Part shown: piece by piece, positions 37,002 through 46,800 of the stretch
How the letters are laid out: each line of letters opens with the position of its first letter
How positions within the stretch are numbered: position 1 is the stretch's first letter
DNA from: Algibacter marinivivus
Lineage (GTDB): Bacteria > Bacteroidota > Bacteroidia > Flavobacteriales > Flavobacteriaceae
DNA: 64,000 bases
Reading direction: 5' to 3'
NCBI RefSeq assembly: GCF_003143755.1
Contig: NZ_QFRI01000003.1
Coordinates: 62,001 to 126,000, forward strand
Translations under genes and position numbers: made by a program
Notes under the pieces: model-generated
What the model was told of the DNA's origin: nothing
Databases searched by the model: none
Seen by the model: the letters and a program-made list of their open reading frames with translations, nothing else

Positions 37002-38123
37002 ATGAGTAGATACAACAGACATATCATTTTATCAGAAATCGGACAAGAAGGTCAGGATAAAATTTCTAATGCCAAAGTTTTGGTTATTGGTGCTGGTGGT
37101 TTAGGATGCCCTGTATTGCAATACCTTACCGCTGCTGGTGTTGGAACTATTGGAGTTATAGATTTTGATGTTGTTGAATTATCCAATTTACAACGTCAAG
37201 TGCTCTTTGGAACTTCTTCTTTAGGAAAAAATAAAGCCATTGCAGCTAAAGAACGCTTACAGGATTTAAATAATGATATTTTGATTACTGCTTACCCAGA
37301 ACCACTCACCTATCAAAATGCGATAGCTTTATTTCATCAATATGATATTATTGTTGATGGTTCTGATAATTTTGAAACACGGTATTTGGTAAATGATGCC
37401 TGCATCATCACAAACAAACCGCTAGTCTTTGGAGCCATTTATAAATTTGAAGGTCAGGTTTCGGTTTTCAATTATAAAAATGGACCAAGTTACCGATGCC
37501 TATTCCCTAGCCCACCGCAAAAAGATGCCGTTCCTAATTGCACAGATATTGGTGTTTTAGGAGTGCTTCCTGGAATTATTGGTACTATGCAAGCTAATGA
37601 AGTTTTAAAAATCATTTTAGGTATTGGCAATGTGCTTTCAGGGAAATTGCTTTGTTATAATGCTTTAAATCATAAAACGTCAACATTAAAAATAAACAGA
37701 AATGAAACTAGTATTCAATCTGTTTTAAATAAGCAAGATAGTTTTGAGAATAAGCAAATCAATATAGACTGTGAAATCGAAGTCATAGAAATTTCAATAT
37801 CCGAGATGATTTCAGAAAAAAATGTTCAGTTTATTGATGTTAGAGAGATACACGAACAACCCAAAGTAGACCATTTAAAAGTTACCTACATTCCATTAAG
37901 TGAATTAGAAACTAGTTTACATAAAATTGATTTATCAAAAAAGAAAGCTCTTTTTTGTAAATCGGGAATGCGCAGTAAACATGCCATAAAAATATTACAA
38001 GAATTAAATATTAATAACTGTTTTAGTATACCTCAAGGTGCTTCAGAAATAAACAATTATTTAAAAGAACATAGTAAAGTGAATACGGAAGATTTCCACC
38101 TTCGCGGAAATGAAAAAATATAA
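37002..38123 (+). CDS. moeB: MoaD-adenylating enzyme MoeB with rhodanese domain
   Basis: 373 aa. The E1-like adenylation domain (1-245) has the nucleotide motif G-A-G-G-L-G-C-P and the R-Y-N-R-H-I-I-L-x-E-I-G start. From about residue 270 a rhodanese-like domain carries the sulfur-accepting Cys in F-C-K-S-G-M-R-S. This MoeB/ThiF-rhodanese layout both activates MoaD and supplies sulfur. ATG 37002 is taken; a TTG at 36993 overlapping the moaD stop is also possible. Fifth catalytic gene in the operon order. Confidence 0.92.
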   Translation: MSRYNRHIILSEIGQEGQDKISNAKVLVIGAGGLGCPVLQYLTAAGVGTIGVIDFDVVELSNLQRQVLFGTSSLGKNKAIAAKERLQDLNNDILITAYPEPLTYQNAIALFHQYDIIVDGSDNFETRYLVNDACIITNKPLVFGAIYKFEGQVSVFNYKNGPSYRCLFPSPPQKDAVPNCTDIGVLGVLPGIIGTMQANEVLKIILGIGNVLSGKLLCYNALNHKTSTLKINRNETSIQSVLNKQDSFENKQINIDCEIEVIEISISEMISEKNVQFIDVREIHEQPKVDHLKVTYIPLSELETSLHKIDLSKKKALFCKSGMRSKHAIKILQELNINNCFSIPQGASEINNYLKEHSKVNTEDFHLRGNEKI

Positions 38124-38125
38124 TT

Positions 38126-38572
38126 ATGAAAGATAAAAAACCAATGAAAAGTGTTTTTAAAGAAGGAGCAATAACTTCAGAATTTATAGGGAATTCTATT
38201 TATAAACATCAAACAAAAACAAGTATCGGTGCCCATAATATTTTCTTGGGACAAGTTCGTGCAGATGAGATTGATGGTAAAACGGTTTCAGCTATTGAAT
38301 ATACTGCTTATGAAGATATGGCAAATCAAAAATTCCATGAGATACGAGAATCATCTTTTGAAAAATTTGATTTAACCTGCATGCACATTTATCATAGTTT
38401 AGGAACTGTTAAAGCTGGAGAAATATGCCTATTTGTTTTTGTATCATCACCAAGACGAAAAGTAGTATTTGAAGCTTTAGAATATATTGTTGATGCTATA
38501 AAAGCTGATGTTCCAGTTTTTGGAAAAGAGATTTTTGAAGATGAATCTCATCAATGGAAAGTAAATAGTTAG
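38126..38572 (+). CDS. moaE: Molybdopterin synthase large subunit MoaE
   Basis: 148 aa. Converts cyclic pyranopterin monophosphate to molybdopterin using MoaD-thiocarboxylate. It shows G-Q-V-R-A-D, I-E-Y-T-A-Y-E-D-M-A, H-S-L-G-T-V-K-A-G-E and the catalytic V-P-V-F-G-K-E region near the C-terminus. It starts 2 bp after the moeB stop. Confidence 0.95.
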   Translation: MKDKKPMKSVFKEGAITSEFIGNSIYKHQTKTSIGAHNIFLGQVRADEIDGKTVSAIEYTAYEDMANQKFHEIRESSFEKFDLTCMHIYHSLGTVKAGEICLFVFVSSPRRKVVFEALEYIVDAIKADVPVFGKEIFEDESHQWKVNS

Positions 38573-38576
38573 AATC

Positions 38577-39488
38577 ATGGTAGACATTACAAATAAGAAC
38601 ACCACACTAAGAACTGCCGTAGCCCAAGCAGTCGTAATGGTCAGTAAACAAGAAACGATTACAGCCATTGAAAACGATACAGTTCCTAAAGGCAATGTAT
38701 TTGCCATGAGTAAAGCAGCAGGATTATTAGGTGTAAAACGAACACCAGATATTTTGCCAGATTGCCACCCCTTACCTATTGAATTTACAGGTGTAGAGTA
38801 CAAAATTGATGGACTAGAAATTACGGTATTATTTACTGTAAAAACAATTTATAAAACAGGAGTTGAAGTTGAAGCGATGCATGGTGCTAGTGTTGTAGCT
38901 TTAAATATGTACGATATGCTCAAACCTATTGATAAAGGCATAGAAATACACGCTATAAAACTTTTGAAAAAGAAAGGTGGAAAATCTGATTTCAAAGACT
39001 CCTTTAGAAAAGACTTAAAAGCAGCCGTTGTGGTGTGTAGCGATACTATTTCTGCTGGTCATAAAGAAGACAGAGCAGGAAAAGCCATAATTAACAAACT
39101 TGAAAGTTGTGATGTAAAAATCTCTGAATATGTTATAATTCCTGATGAAACTGAAGATATTCAGCAAAAAGCAAGAACTTACCAGGAACAAGGTATTGAT
39201 ATGGTGATTTATACTGGTGGAACAGGATTGTCAGGAAGAGATGTTACGCCAGAAGCTTTACTGCCTCTGTTAGATAGACGTATTCCAGGTATTGAAGAAG
39301 CCATTAGAAGTTATGGACAAGAACGTATGCCTTTTGCAATGCTTTCAAGAAGTATTGCTGGAACCATTGGAAACACCTTAGTACTAGCTTTACCAGGTTC
39401 AACCAATGGAGCAAAGGAATCTATGGACGCTATATTTCCGGCAGTATTACATAGTTTTAGAATTTTAAAAGGTGCTAGACATGACTAA
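38577..39488 (+). CDS. moaCB: Fused MoaC-MogA/MoaB protein
   Basis: 303-aa fusion. Residues 1-150 are MoaC (cyclic pyranopterin monophosphate synthase step after MoaA): M-V-D-I-T-N-K near the start, C-H-P-L-P-I and E-V-E-A-M-H-G. Residues about 155-303 are MogA/MoaB-like (molybdopterin adenylyltransferase): V-V-C-S-D-T-I-S-A-G, Y-T-G-G-T-G-L-S-G-R-D-V-T and L-P-G-S. The fusion pairs an early and a late step of the pathway and is known from Bacteroidota. An intergenic hairpin (39504-39551) separates it from moaA. Confidence 0.92.
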   Translation: MVDITNKNTTLRTAVAQAVVMVSKQETITAIENDTVPKGNVFAMSKAAGLLGVKRTPDILPDCHPLPIEFTGVEYKIDGLEITVLFTVKTIYKTGVEVEAMHGASVVALNMYDMLKPIDKGIEIHAIKLLKKKGGKSDFKDSFRKDLKAAVVVCSDTISAGHKEDRAGKAIINKLESCDVKISEYVIIPDETEDIQQKARTYQEQGIDMVIYTGGTGLSGRDVTPEALLPLLDRRIPGIEEAIRSYGQERMPFAMLSRSIAGTIGNTLVLALPGSTNGAKESMDAIFPAVLHSFRILKGARHD

Positions 39489-39503
39489 AATGTTTATTCG
39501 TGG

Positions 39504-39551
39504 AATTGTTAAATTGTTTAAGCGATTACACATTTCAACGATTCAACAATT
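39504..39551. repeat. Hairpin between moaCB and moaA
   Basis: Arms TTGTTAAATTGTT and AACGATTCAACAA pair over 13 bp (two G-U pairs, plus two flanking A-T pairs) with an 18-base loop. It lies 16 bp before moaA and may influence its translation or mRNA processing. Confidence 0.4.
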
Positions 39552-39566
39552 AAACAGAGCGAAGAT

Positions 39567-40574
39567 ATGAGCGACAATAAAAACATATTACAAGATTCAC
39601 ATGGTAGAGATCACGCCTATTTAAGGATTTCCTTAATAGAGCGTTGTAATTTACGTTGCACCTATTGCATGCCTGAAGAAGGTGTAAAACTATCTCCTAA
39701 AAGTCATTTAATGACCTATGAGGAAATTTATGAAATCGCTAAAACTTTTGTAGATAATGGCGTTACCAAAATTCGATTAACTGGTGGAGAACCTTTAATT
39801 AGAAAAGATATTCCTGTAATTTTAGAAAAATTAGCAACGCTTCCTGTTGAATTATCTATTACTTCAAACGCTGTTATTATTGATAAGTTTATCAATGCTT
39901 TAAAAACAAACGGCGTCAATAAAATAAATGTGAGTTTAGATTCTTTAGATGCTTCAAAATTTAAACACATTACGCGTCGTCATGAATTTCAAAAAGTTTA
40001 TGATAACATTTTATTACTTGTTAAAGAAGGGTTTACTGTTAAAGTCAATGCCGTTTTAATGAAAGGGTTTAATGATAATGAAATTATCGATTTTATCAAT
40101 TTCACTAAAGATTTACCTGTTTCAGTTCGGTTTATTGAATTTATGCCTTTTGATGGTAATAAATGGGATATGAGTAAAATGGTATCGTATGCTGAAGTTA
40201 TGACTTATGTAAATAACGCTTTCGCGGAAGATAAAGTAGAACGTTTACAAGATGCTCCAAACGACACGTCTAAAAACTACAAAATAAAAGGCTACAAAGG
40301 TAGTTTTGCTATTATAAGTTCTGTGACGAATCCGTTTTGTGATTCATGTAATAGATTACGTTTAACAGCTAATGGGCAACTTAAAAACTGTTTGTTTTCT
40401 TCTGGAGAATCTGATTTATTGACTACACTTAGAGCAGGAGAATCCGTTGAGCCAATTATTCAAAAAGCAGTACAAGCCAAATTTAAAGTTCGTGGTGGTA
40501 TGGATACTTTGGAAAAATTACAAGAGCCTAAATTACATTCTAATAATCGAAGTATGATTACTATTGGAGGGTAA
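39567..40574 (+). CDS. moaA: GTP 3',8-cyclase MoaA (radical SAM)
   Basis: 335 aa, first step of Moco synthesis (GTP to 3',8-cyclo-GTP, with MoaC). The radical-SAM cluster C-N-L-R-C-T-Y-C is near residue 28. The second cluster (N-P-F-C-D-S-C-N-R-L-R and the later C in K-N-C-L-F-S) is near 255-285. The C-terminus ends in the catalytic Gly-Gly (I-T-I-G-G). Last gene of the operon. No strong terminator is visible in the 30-bp gap to the convergent manA. Confidence 0.96.
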   Translation: MSDNKNILQDSHGRDHAYLRISLIERCNLRCTYCMPEEGVKLSPKSHLMTYEEIYEIAKTFVDNGVTKIRLTGGEPLIRKDIPVILEKLATLPVELSITSNAVIIDKFINALKTNGVNKINVSLDSLDASKFKHITRRHEFQKVYDNILLLVKEGFTVKVNAVLMKGFNDNEIIDFINFTKDLPVSVRFIEFMPFDGNKWDMSKMVSYAEVMTYVNNAFAEDKVERLQDAPNDTSKNYKIKGYKGSFAIISSVTNPFCDSCNRLRLTANGQLKNCLFSSGESDLLTTLRAGESVEPIIQKAVQAKFKVRGGMDTLEKLQEPKLHSNNRSMITIGG

Positions 40575-40604
40575 AACTAATTAAGCTCTTGTATTGTATC
40601 ATCA

Positions 40605-41573
40605 TTAATTTATATATACTTCTAATAATTTTGCATGACTAGTATTAAATACTACTTGATCTGTATTCGCAGGCAAAATAATAGTTTCGCCAGTTTTTAA
40701 AGTTTCTGTATGTTCCCCAGTTGCTACGTCTACTTTACCTTCAACACACATATAAATAATAAATGAATCTAAATCGCTATAGTTTTTTTCTTGACGTTTA
40801 GTAAAATCTAAAATATTAGTTGTAAAGTATTCGCAATTAGCTAAATTAGAACAACTGTCTTTTTCTATTGTATAATCAGATTTTCCGTTTGAATCAAATT
40901 GTTTCGTAGCTTGTTCTGCTAGTTTGGTGTGTAATTCTCTTTTTTGTCCATTAGCATCTTTTCTATCCCAATCGTAAACGCGATATGTTATATCAGATGT
41001 TTGCTGAATCTCTGCTGCTAGAACACCTGCGCCAATAGCATGAATTTTTCCTGCAGGTATAAAAAAACTATCGCCTTTGGTAACTTGTTCCCTGTTAAAA
41101 ATTTCATCAACATTTTCAGAAGTAATATGATTTAAAACCTCTGGGTTAGTAGTTTCATCTTTTAAACCTAAAACAATATCAGCATTTTTATCGCTATCCA
41201 TAATGTACCACATTTCTGTTTTACCAAATGAATCATGATATTTTTTTGCCATTTCATTATCAGGATGTACTTGAACAGATAAGTCTGTTTTAGCATCTAG
41301 AAACTTAATAAGCAAAGGGAAATTATAACCAAAATTTTCAAAATTATGAGTTCCTAAAAAATTTGACTTATGTGTTTTAATCAATTCTTTTAAACTACTT
41401 CCTTTATAAACACCATTTTTAACAACTGAAACATTGCCTTCTACATCTGAGATTTCCCAACTTTCTCCAACATCATCTTTATGAGTTTCTTTATTTAAAA
41501 CAGTTTTTAATTTATTTCCTCCCCAAATTTTTTCTTTTAAAATTGGATTGAATTTTATTGGATATACTTTCAT
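40605..41573 (-). CDS. manA: Mannose-6-phosphate isomerase, class I
   Basis: 322-aa zinc enzyme interconverting fructose 6-phosphate and mannose 6-phosphate, feeding GDP-mannose for polysaccharides. Zn-binding Q-V-H-P-D-N-E-M-A and E-M-W-Y motifs, F-I-P-A-G-K-I-H-A-I-G and Y-R-V-Y-D-W-D-R are conserved. It is the last gene of the minus-strand group that begins with the receiver genes, and links that group to mannose-type sugar supply. Confidence 0.93.
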   Translation of the reverse strand: MKVYPIKFNPILKEKIWGGNKLKTVLNKETHKDDVGESWEISDVEGNVSVVKNGVYKGSSLKELIKTHKSNFLGTHNFENFGYNFPLLIKFLDAKTDLSVQVHPDNEMAKKYHDSFGKTEMWYIMDSDKNADIVLGLKDETTNPEVLNHITSENVDEIFNREQVTKGDSFFIPAGKIHAIGAGVLAAEIQQTSDITYRVYDWDRKDANGQKRELHTKLAEQATKQFDSNGKSDYTIEKDSCSNLANCEYFTTNILDFTKRQEKNYSDLDSFIIYMCVEGKVDVATGEHTETLKTGETIILPANTDQVVFNTSHAKLLEVYIN

Positions 41574-41590
41574 AACTATATATGTTATTG

Positions 41591-42079
41591 TTAATTTAAT
41601 TTATAATTAACTAGCTGATTATTAATTTTTAATTTTTCTAAGTACTCGATTATAGAAAATACACTTTGAAACAAAGTTTGTTTTATTTCCTTTTTTTCTA
41701 TTACACTAATATTATATTCTAAAATAATATTCTGGTTTTTACTCATTGCCTTAATTAAACCACTAAGTGTATATGGCTTATTACTAATTTCATTGGTATT
41801 TATATACCCTATGTGATTCAAATCAAATTGATTAAACATAAATCTAGCACCTGATCTTACTGCAGAAATATCTGATTTAAACTTCTTTATATCTACTAAA
41901 GAAACGGTTGTTGAACAATCTGCTTTAATTTCTTTAAGTAATTGAAAAGTATTATCTCTACTGGCATTATTTACTAAACATAGCTCTAAGTTATTTGCTT
42001 GATTTAGATATTCAATAAAAAACTCAGTATCAATATCATTTTCATTATTATGAAATATTATAATGACTCCTATTTTCAT
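41591..42079 (-). CDS. Degenerate family-2 glycosyltransferase (pseudoenzyme)
   Basis: 162 aa, a short relative of the GT domain of the fusion protein encoded immediately upstream. The two align: I-G-V-I-I-I-F-H-N-N-E against V-G-V-V-I-P-C-Y-N-E-E, L-V-N-N-A-S-R-D-N-T against F-V-N-D-G-S-K-D-R-T, and I-G-Y-I-N-T-N-E-I-S against I-G-F-L-D-A-D-L-S. Thus both catalytic Asp positions (N-D and D-x-D) are replaced by Asn-type residues, and the C-terminal half is missing. It cannot be an active transferase by the usual mechanism; a binding or regulatory role or decay is possible. 18 bp after the fusion gene. Confidence 0.65.
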   Translation of the reverse strand: MKIGVIIIFHNNENDIDTEFFIEYLNQANNLELCLVNNASRDNTFQLLKEIKADCSTTVSLVDIKKFKSDISAVRSGARFMFNQFDLNHIGYINTNEISNKPYTLSGLIKAMSKNQNIILEYNISVIEKKEIKQTLFQSVFSIIEYLEKLKINNQLVNYKLN

Positions 42080-42097
42080 TTCTTACTAATTATTGTA

Positions 42098-43282
42098 TTA
42101 AGCTACTTTTAATGCATTAGCTACAATAGTTTTAGAGTTTGCTTTTTTTCCTCTATATACCCAAGCAATTTGTCCTAACTGCCCAACTATTTTAACAGAG
42201 TCTTTCATTGAAAGCTTAGAACCATCAGCATGAATCCATCTTTTTAATGGCTGCTCACATAGCATAGATTTTGCTTTATCTAATCCAAAATGCTGGCTCA
42301 TTCTCTTAAAAATTTCAACATCAAATATCCATTGTGTAACAAATTTCTCACTAAACGCAATGTTAATAACATCTTTATGGAAAATTTTAGCACCACATTG
42401 CGTGTCTTTAAAATCCATTTTTAAAATCTTTCTTATTATGAAATTAATAGTTAAACTGATGATTTTTCTAGCTGACTCTTTAGTAATATTTGCTCCCATT
42501 CTTGCAATTCGAGAACCACTTACAATTTTAAATTCTGAATGCTCAATTGTTTTAACTAAGTCGTCAAAATCTGCTAAATCTGTAGATAAATCGGCATCTA
42601 AAAATCCTATATAATCTAAATCTTCTTTTTTAGCCATGTGCAACATTCCTAAACGAACAGCTTCTGCTTTACCTCCATTTTTATCACAATCATAAACTGT
42701 TATAAAGTCTTCTCTCCCTTTTTGTAGTTCTTTTAAAACTTCTAAAGTTCTGTCTTTACTTCCATCGTTTACAAAACATAAATGGTAACCAGAGTTTTTA
42801 TCTATATAATCTGTAAATTCTGTGCTTAATAAACGTTCCTCTTCGTTATAACATGGAATTACAACACCAACACAACGTTCTTGAATCATAACATTAGTTT
42901 TAGCATTAGCGTTTTGAGTTTCTGGAGCTCCAATTAATCGCTTAACACGTGCGCAGATTTCGTTTAAACTTAATGGCTTTTTCATATAATCATTAATACC
43001 TAATTCAAAACCAGTTGTAATAATATCATCTTGTGTGTTACCAGATAAAACCATTATTGGTGTGTCTGCATTTTTAGAATTTCTGATATACTTTACAATA
43101 TCTAAACCAGAAACACCTGGCATATTTATATCTACAATTACTAAATCTGGATTAAATGAATTGTAAAGAGAAATACCTTCATTAGAATCTGTTTCGATTT
43201 TTACATCATAACTTAATTCCTCTAACCTTTTTTGTAATGGTAATAAAACTAATTGTTGATCGTCTATTGCTAATATTTTCAT
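42098..43282 (-). CDS. Receiver-glycosyltransferase family 2 fusion
   Basis: 394 aa. Residues 1-118 form a CheY-like receiver with D7/D8, phospho-acceptor Asp51 (V-I-V-D-I-N-M-P), V-L-S-G-N-T and K101-K102-P. Residues about 135-360 form a GT2 domain of the dolichol-phosphate-mannosyltransferase type: V-I-P-C-Y-N-E-E, V-N-D-G-S-K-D-R-T, K-N-G-G-K-A-E-A, the D-A-D motif (229-231) and T-Q-C-G-A-K. There is no membrane anchor. This implies that phosphorylation controls sugar transfer (inferred). A solo receiver lies just upstream and a degenerate GT just downstream, so each half of the fusion has a separate neighbour. Confidence 0.88.
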   Translation of the reverse strand: MKILAIDDQQLVLLPLQKRLEELSYDVKIETDSNEGISLYNSFNPDLVIVDINMPGVSGLDIVKYIRNSKNADTPIMVLSGNTQDDIITTGFELGINDYMKKPLSLNEICARVKRLIGAPETQNANAKTNVMIQERCVGVVIPCYNEEERLLSTEFTDYIDKNSGYHLCFVNDGSKDRTLEVLKELQKGREDFITVYDCDKNGGKAEAVRLGMLHMAKKEDLDYIGFLDADLSTDLADFDDLVKTIEHSEFKIVSGSRIARMGANITKESARKIISLTINFIIRKILKMDFKDTQCGAKIFHKDVINIAFSEKFVTQWIFDVEIFKRMSQHFGLDKAKSMLCEQPLKRWIHADGSKLSMKDSVKIVGQLGQIAWVYRGKKANSKTIVANALKVA

Positions 43283-43307
43283 GATTTCAGTTTTTTAAAA
43301 TGTTTAA

Positions 43308-43679
43308 TTAATATGTTTGGAAAAAAATATTTAATCTTTTAATACGTTCGCAGATATTATTTAAATCCATTGGTTTTTTTATGTAATCATTAATTCCAAA
43401 TTTGAAGGCTTCAGCAATAACATCACTACTAGTGTTACCTGATAAGACTATTATTGGAGTGGATGAACTTTTATTTATTCTTATATACTTGATAAATTCT
43501 ATACCAGACATGTCTGGCATGTTAATATCTACAACTACTAAATCTGGTTTAAATCTATCGTATATACCTATACTTTCATTAGCATCAGTACTTGTCTTAA
43601 CTTTATAACCTAAGTCTTCTAATTTTTTTTGTAAAGGCAATAAAACTAATTGTTGATCGTCTATGGCTAATATTTTCAT
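43308..43679 (-). CDS. Stand-alone receiver protein
   Basis: 123-aa single-domain response regulator, very close to the receiver of the adjacent fusion (start M-K-I-L-A-I-D-D-Q-Q-L-V-L-L-P-L-Q-K in both; Asp51 kept in V-V-V-D-I-N-M-P; S-G-N-T and D-Y-I-K-K-P kept). The coding DNA of the first 18 codons is nearly identical in the two, so a recent tandem duplication is likely. It may compete for phosphate from the Hpt protein, act as a phosphate sink, or bind the GT fusion. First gene of a minus-strand unit behind LytTR-type site a. Confidence 0.9.
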   Translation of the reverse strand: MKILAIDDQQLVLLPLQKKLEDLGYKVKTSTDANESIGIYDRFKPDLVVVDINMPDMSGIEFIKYIRINKSSSTPIIVLSGNTSSDVIAEAFKFGINDYIKKPMDLNNICERIKRLNIFFQTY

Positions 43680-43709
43680 TTTAAGGTGTTTTTGTTTTTA
43701 ATTACAGGA

Positions 43710-43800
43710 CAAATTTACATTTGAAGTGACTTTAAAAATTAATATTTAGCTTAAGGTATAGGTATGTGTAGATGAATGGTAGATTTGTGTAGATAAATAA
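43710..43800 (-). promoter_or_regulatory. LytTR-type site a with promoter of the receiver gene
   Basis: -7 box (minus TAAATTTG, 43710-43717) with half-sites at 43744 (ATTTAGCTTAAGGT), 43766 (GTGTAGATGAATGG) and 43787 (GTGTAGATAAAT), spaced 22 and 21 bp. The first lies 27 bp from the -7 box. A divergent -7-like box (TATCTTTA, 43826-43833) precedes the plus-strand gene at 43863, so both directions may be controlled. Confidence 0.65.
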
Positions 43801-43862
43801 AATTACAAGCAGTAATTAAATTATTTATCTTTACCATGTAGCGATTACCGTTCAAAAAATTA

Positions 43863-46800
43863 ATGAAAGAAACCTCAAATAAATACTTAATAGTTGCCTT
43901 ACTAATAGGAATAGCATTTCATGGCACTTCTATTTTCTTTACCTTAGAGACTACCTACGATGCTTTAATCCATTTGTTTTTTGCAGACCATTATGCAAAT
44001 AGTTGGTTTGAACCTTGGAATTATAAGTGGTACACGGGTTTTACTGTAATGAGTTACCCGCCTTTAGTACATCAGTCTATTGCAGCACTTTCATTAATAG
44101 GCGGACTGAAGTTTGGTATGTTTACTGTAGCCTTAATAAGCATTGTGCTTTTTATTACTGGTGTTTATCGTTTTTCGCTACTTATAACATCAAATAGAAC
44201 TGTTGCTGGGTATGCTTCCATTTTGGCTGTTTTCTCATCGTCTTTTGTAGAAACCTTGCATATATTTGGTCAATTGCCAAGTATTATTGGAATTTCTGTT
44301 TTAATGCATGCGTTACCCGAAATCTATTTATGGCTAAAAACAGGGCGTTATAAATACCTATTTACATCACTTTCTCTAATATCTGTTACGGTTACTTCTC
44401 ATCATGTTACGCCAATATTTGGAATGATATTCTTCATTTTTCCATTAATAGGTATGGTAATTATGGATGTATCAAGAGAACAAGTGGATTCGGTTAAAGC
44501 CATTACATTCAAGGTATTTATTAATAGCTTTTTTAAACTTTTTAAACGCATTATAAGTTTTGGAATGCTATCCTTAGTTATTATAGTTGGTTGTATTCTT
44601 CCCTATTGGATAAACTCTAAGAACAATCCAATAACTCAAGTTCCCATTCCACATGGGTCTAGAGACAATTTTTTAGAGATTACCTCATCTGGCTTGGTGT
44701 TCTTTTTAATTCCGTGGGGTGTTTTACTCATTTTATTGCCATATATATTCTATAGATATTACAGTAAGCGTTACTTGTTTTTTGGACTCTCAATAACTAT
44801 TCTTACCGTTTTAGGAACTGGAGGCACCACATTTATTCCACGTTTATTTTTAGGAGAAACAGCTTTTAATATCCTAACATTAGACCGTTTTACATTATGG
44901 GCATCTATTATGTCTTTACCGCTTTTTGGAGAATTTGTATATCGCTTTGTTGAAGGCGATTTAAAACAACTAATTCAAGATAAATTTGGTGCTATTTACC
45001 ACCGATTAATTGGAGGCATACTTGCAGGTCTCTTTTTATTCATGACCATTTTTACAATGAGTCTCAGTTATTTTAGACCCTCGCAACCTCAGCAAATAAA
45101 AATGTTACCTATTATTAATTTCCTGAATCAAGATCAGCATGATAATTGGCGGTATATGACTTTAGGTTTTGGAGACCAAATGGCTTGGTTATCAGCACAA
45201 ACCAACGCCATGAGTGTTGATGGTAATTACCATTCTGCAAGACGCTTACCAGAATTAACAACCCGACCTATAGAACGTTTAGAGAATTCTAAATTTAAAG
45301 GTGTTGAAGGTATTGGTTCATTACAGCAATTTTTAACCACACCTGAAAAATATAATTTCAAATATATATTCTCTAATGATAAATTTTACGACCCAATTTT
45401 ATATTTCTGTGGTTGGCAACGACTTCGTCAACTAGAAAACGGAATTCAAGTTTGGGAAAAATTAAATGTACCTCCTGTATCATCTATTTTACCTAAAGAA
45501 GATGTTGCAAAATGGCTGAAAATACTTTGGGGCATTATGCCTTTTTTAACAGTTCTTATTGCATTTATATTAAACATTCAAATGCTTTGGATAAATACGT
45601 TAAAGACTAAAGCAAAAGCTATTCCTGAATTTTTAAAATTTCAGAATAATTATACTAAGTTCTCAAGAGGATTGCTTAGAATTACCCATGTTTGGTCTAT
45701 TATTCTAGCAATTATAGTATTTTATGGTGTACACCTATTCTACATTAAAAATGATGCGCATCATTCTCCAGAAAATGCATTGCTAGCGTATTATGACGCA
45801 TTAGATTTTAAAGAATTTGAAACAGCTTACAGTCTTATAAACCCAGAAAGTAATTTACCTATTGCACAGTATATGTTAGAGATTTCGGTTACTGATGGAT
45901 TATTGAGTTCTTATGCTAAACTAGATGCTATTGAAACTATAGTAACTTCAAAAACCGATAGTTTAGCAACTGTAAAAGTGAATACTAAGTGGATTACACC
46001 TTTAGAAAAAATTAATAAAACCGATTATAAAACTTTAGTAAAACTGAAAGGGAAATGGTATGTAAACCCAGAGGATATTGATTTAGATTTACCACCAGAC
46101 CAGTTATACTCAGATAATGTTACCAAATATTTTAACCAAGGACGACGACGCATTACTACAGAACAAACCCACCACGAAGATGTTTTAAAACAACCTGTTT
46201 TAGAAATCTTATCAGCAAAACTGGTAAAACATAATGGTAGTTATGCACTAATTGGAGAAGTTCAAAATATAGATAATGTTCCTGCCGATGTAGTATTAAA
46301 AGGTACCTTATATAATGATGACAATAAACAACTAGCAACTTATAATGCTAAATATCACGTAAAGCATAAACTGATGCCTAAAGAAGTAAGTTCTTTTAAA
46401 ATTAATTTTGAAGGCATTGCATGGTCAAGAACACAAGATTCTATTCCAAAAACTTTTAATCCAGATGAATTTACACCTGTTGAATTTGAAGAACAACCCA
46501 CAAAATTCAACTTACAAGTAGCGGGAAATGTTTCAGGATCAGATTTATACAAAGGAACCTCAATAAGTGATTTAGATATTTCTGAAGAACAGATTACTGG
46601 TAAACTGTTTAATTCTGGATTAGCAGAAGTTACCATTCCGCAATTGTTATTTACGTATTATGATCAACATAAAAATATGCTTTGGGTAGATCATCAATTT
46701 ATTGCAGAAGGTATCAGGCAGCAGCGTCAACAATCGTTTGATTATCCCATTCTTAAAAATGACACGATTCAGGTTATAAACGAGGATATGAAAAACTGTT

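Noticed and set aside
39504-39551. Hairpin as a terminator before moaA
   Set aside because: No T-run follows and moaA belongs to the same pathway; kept only as a hairpin feature.
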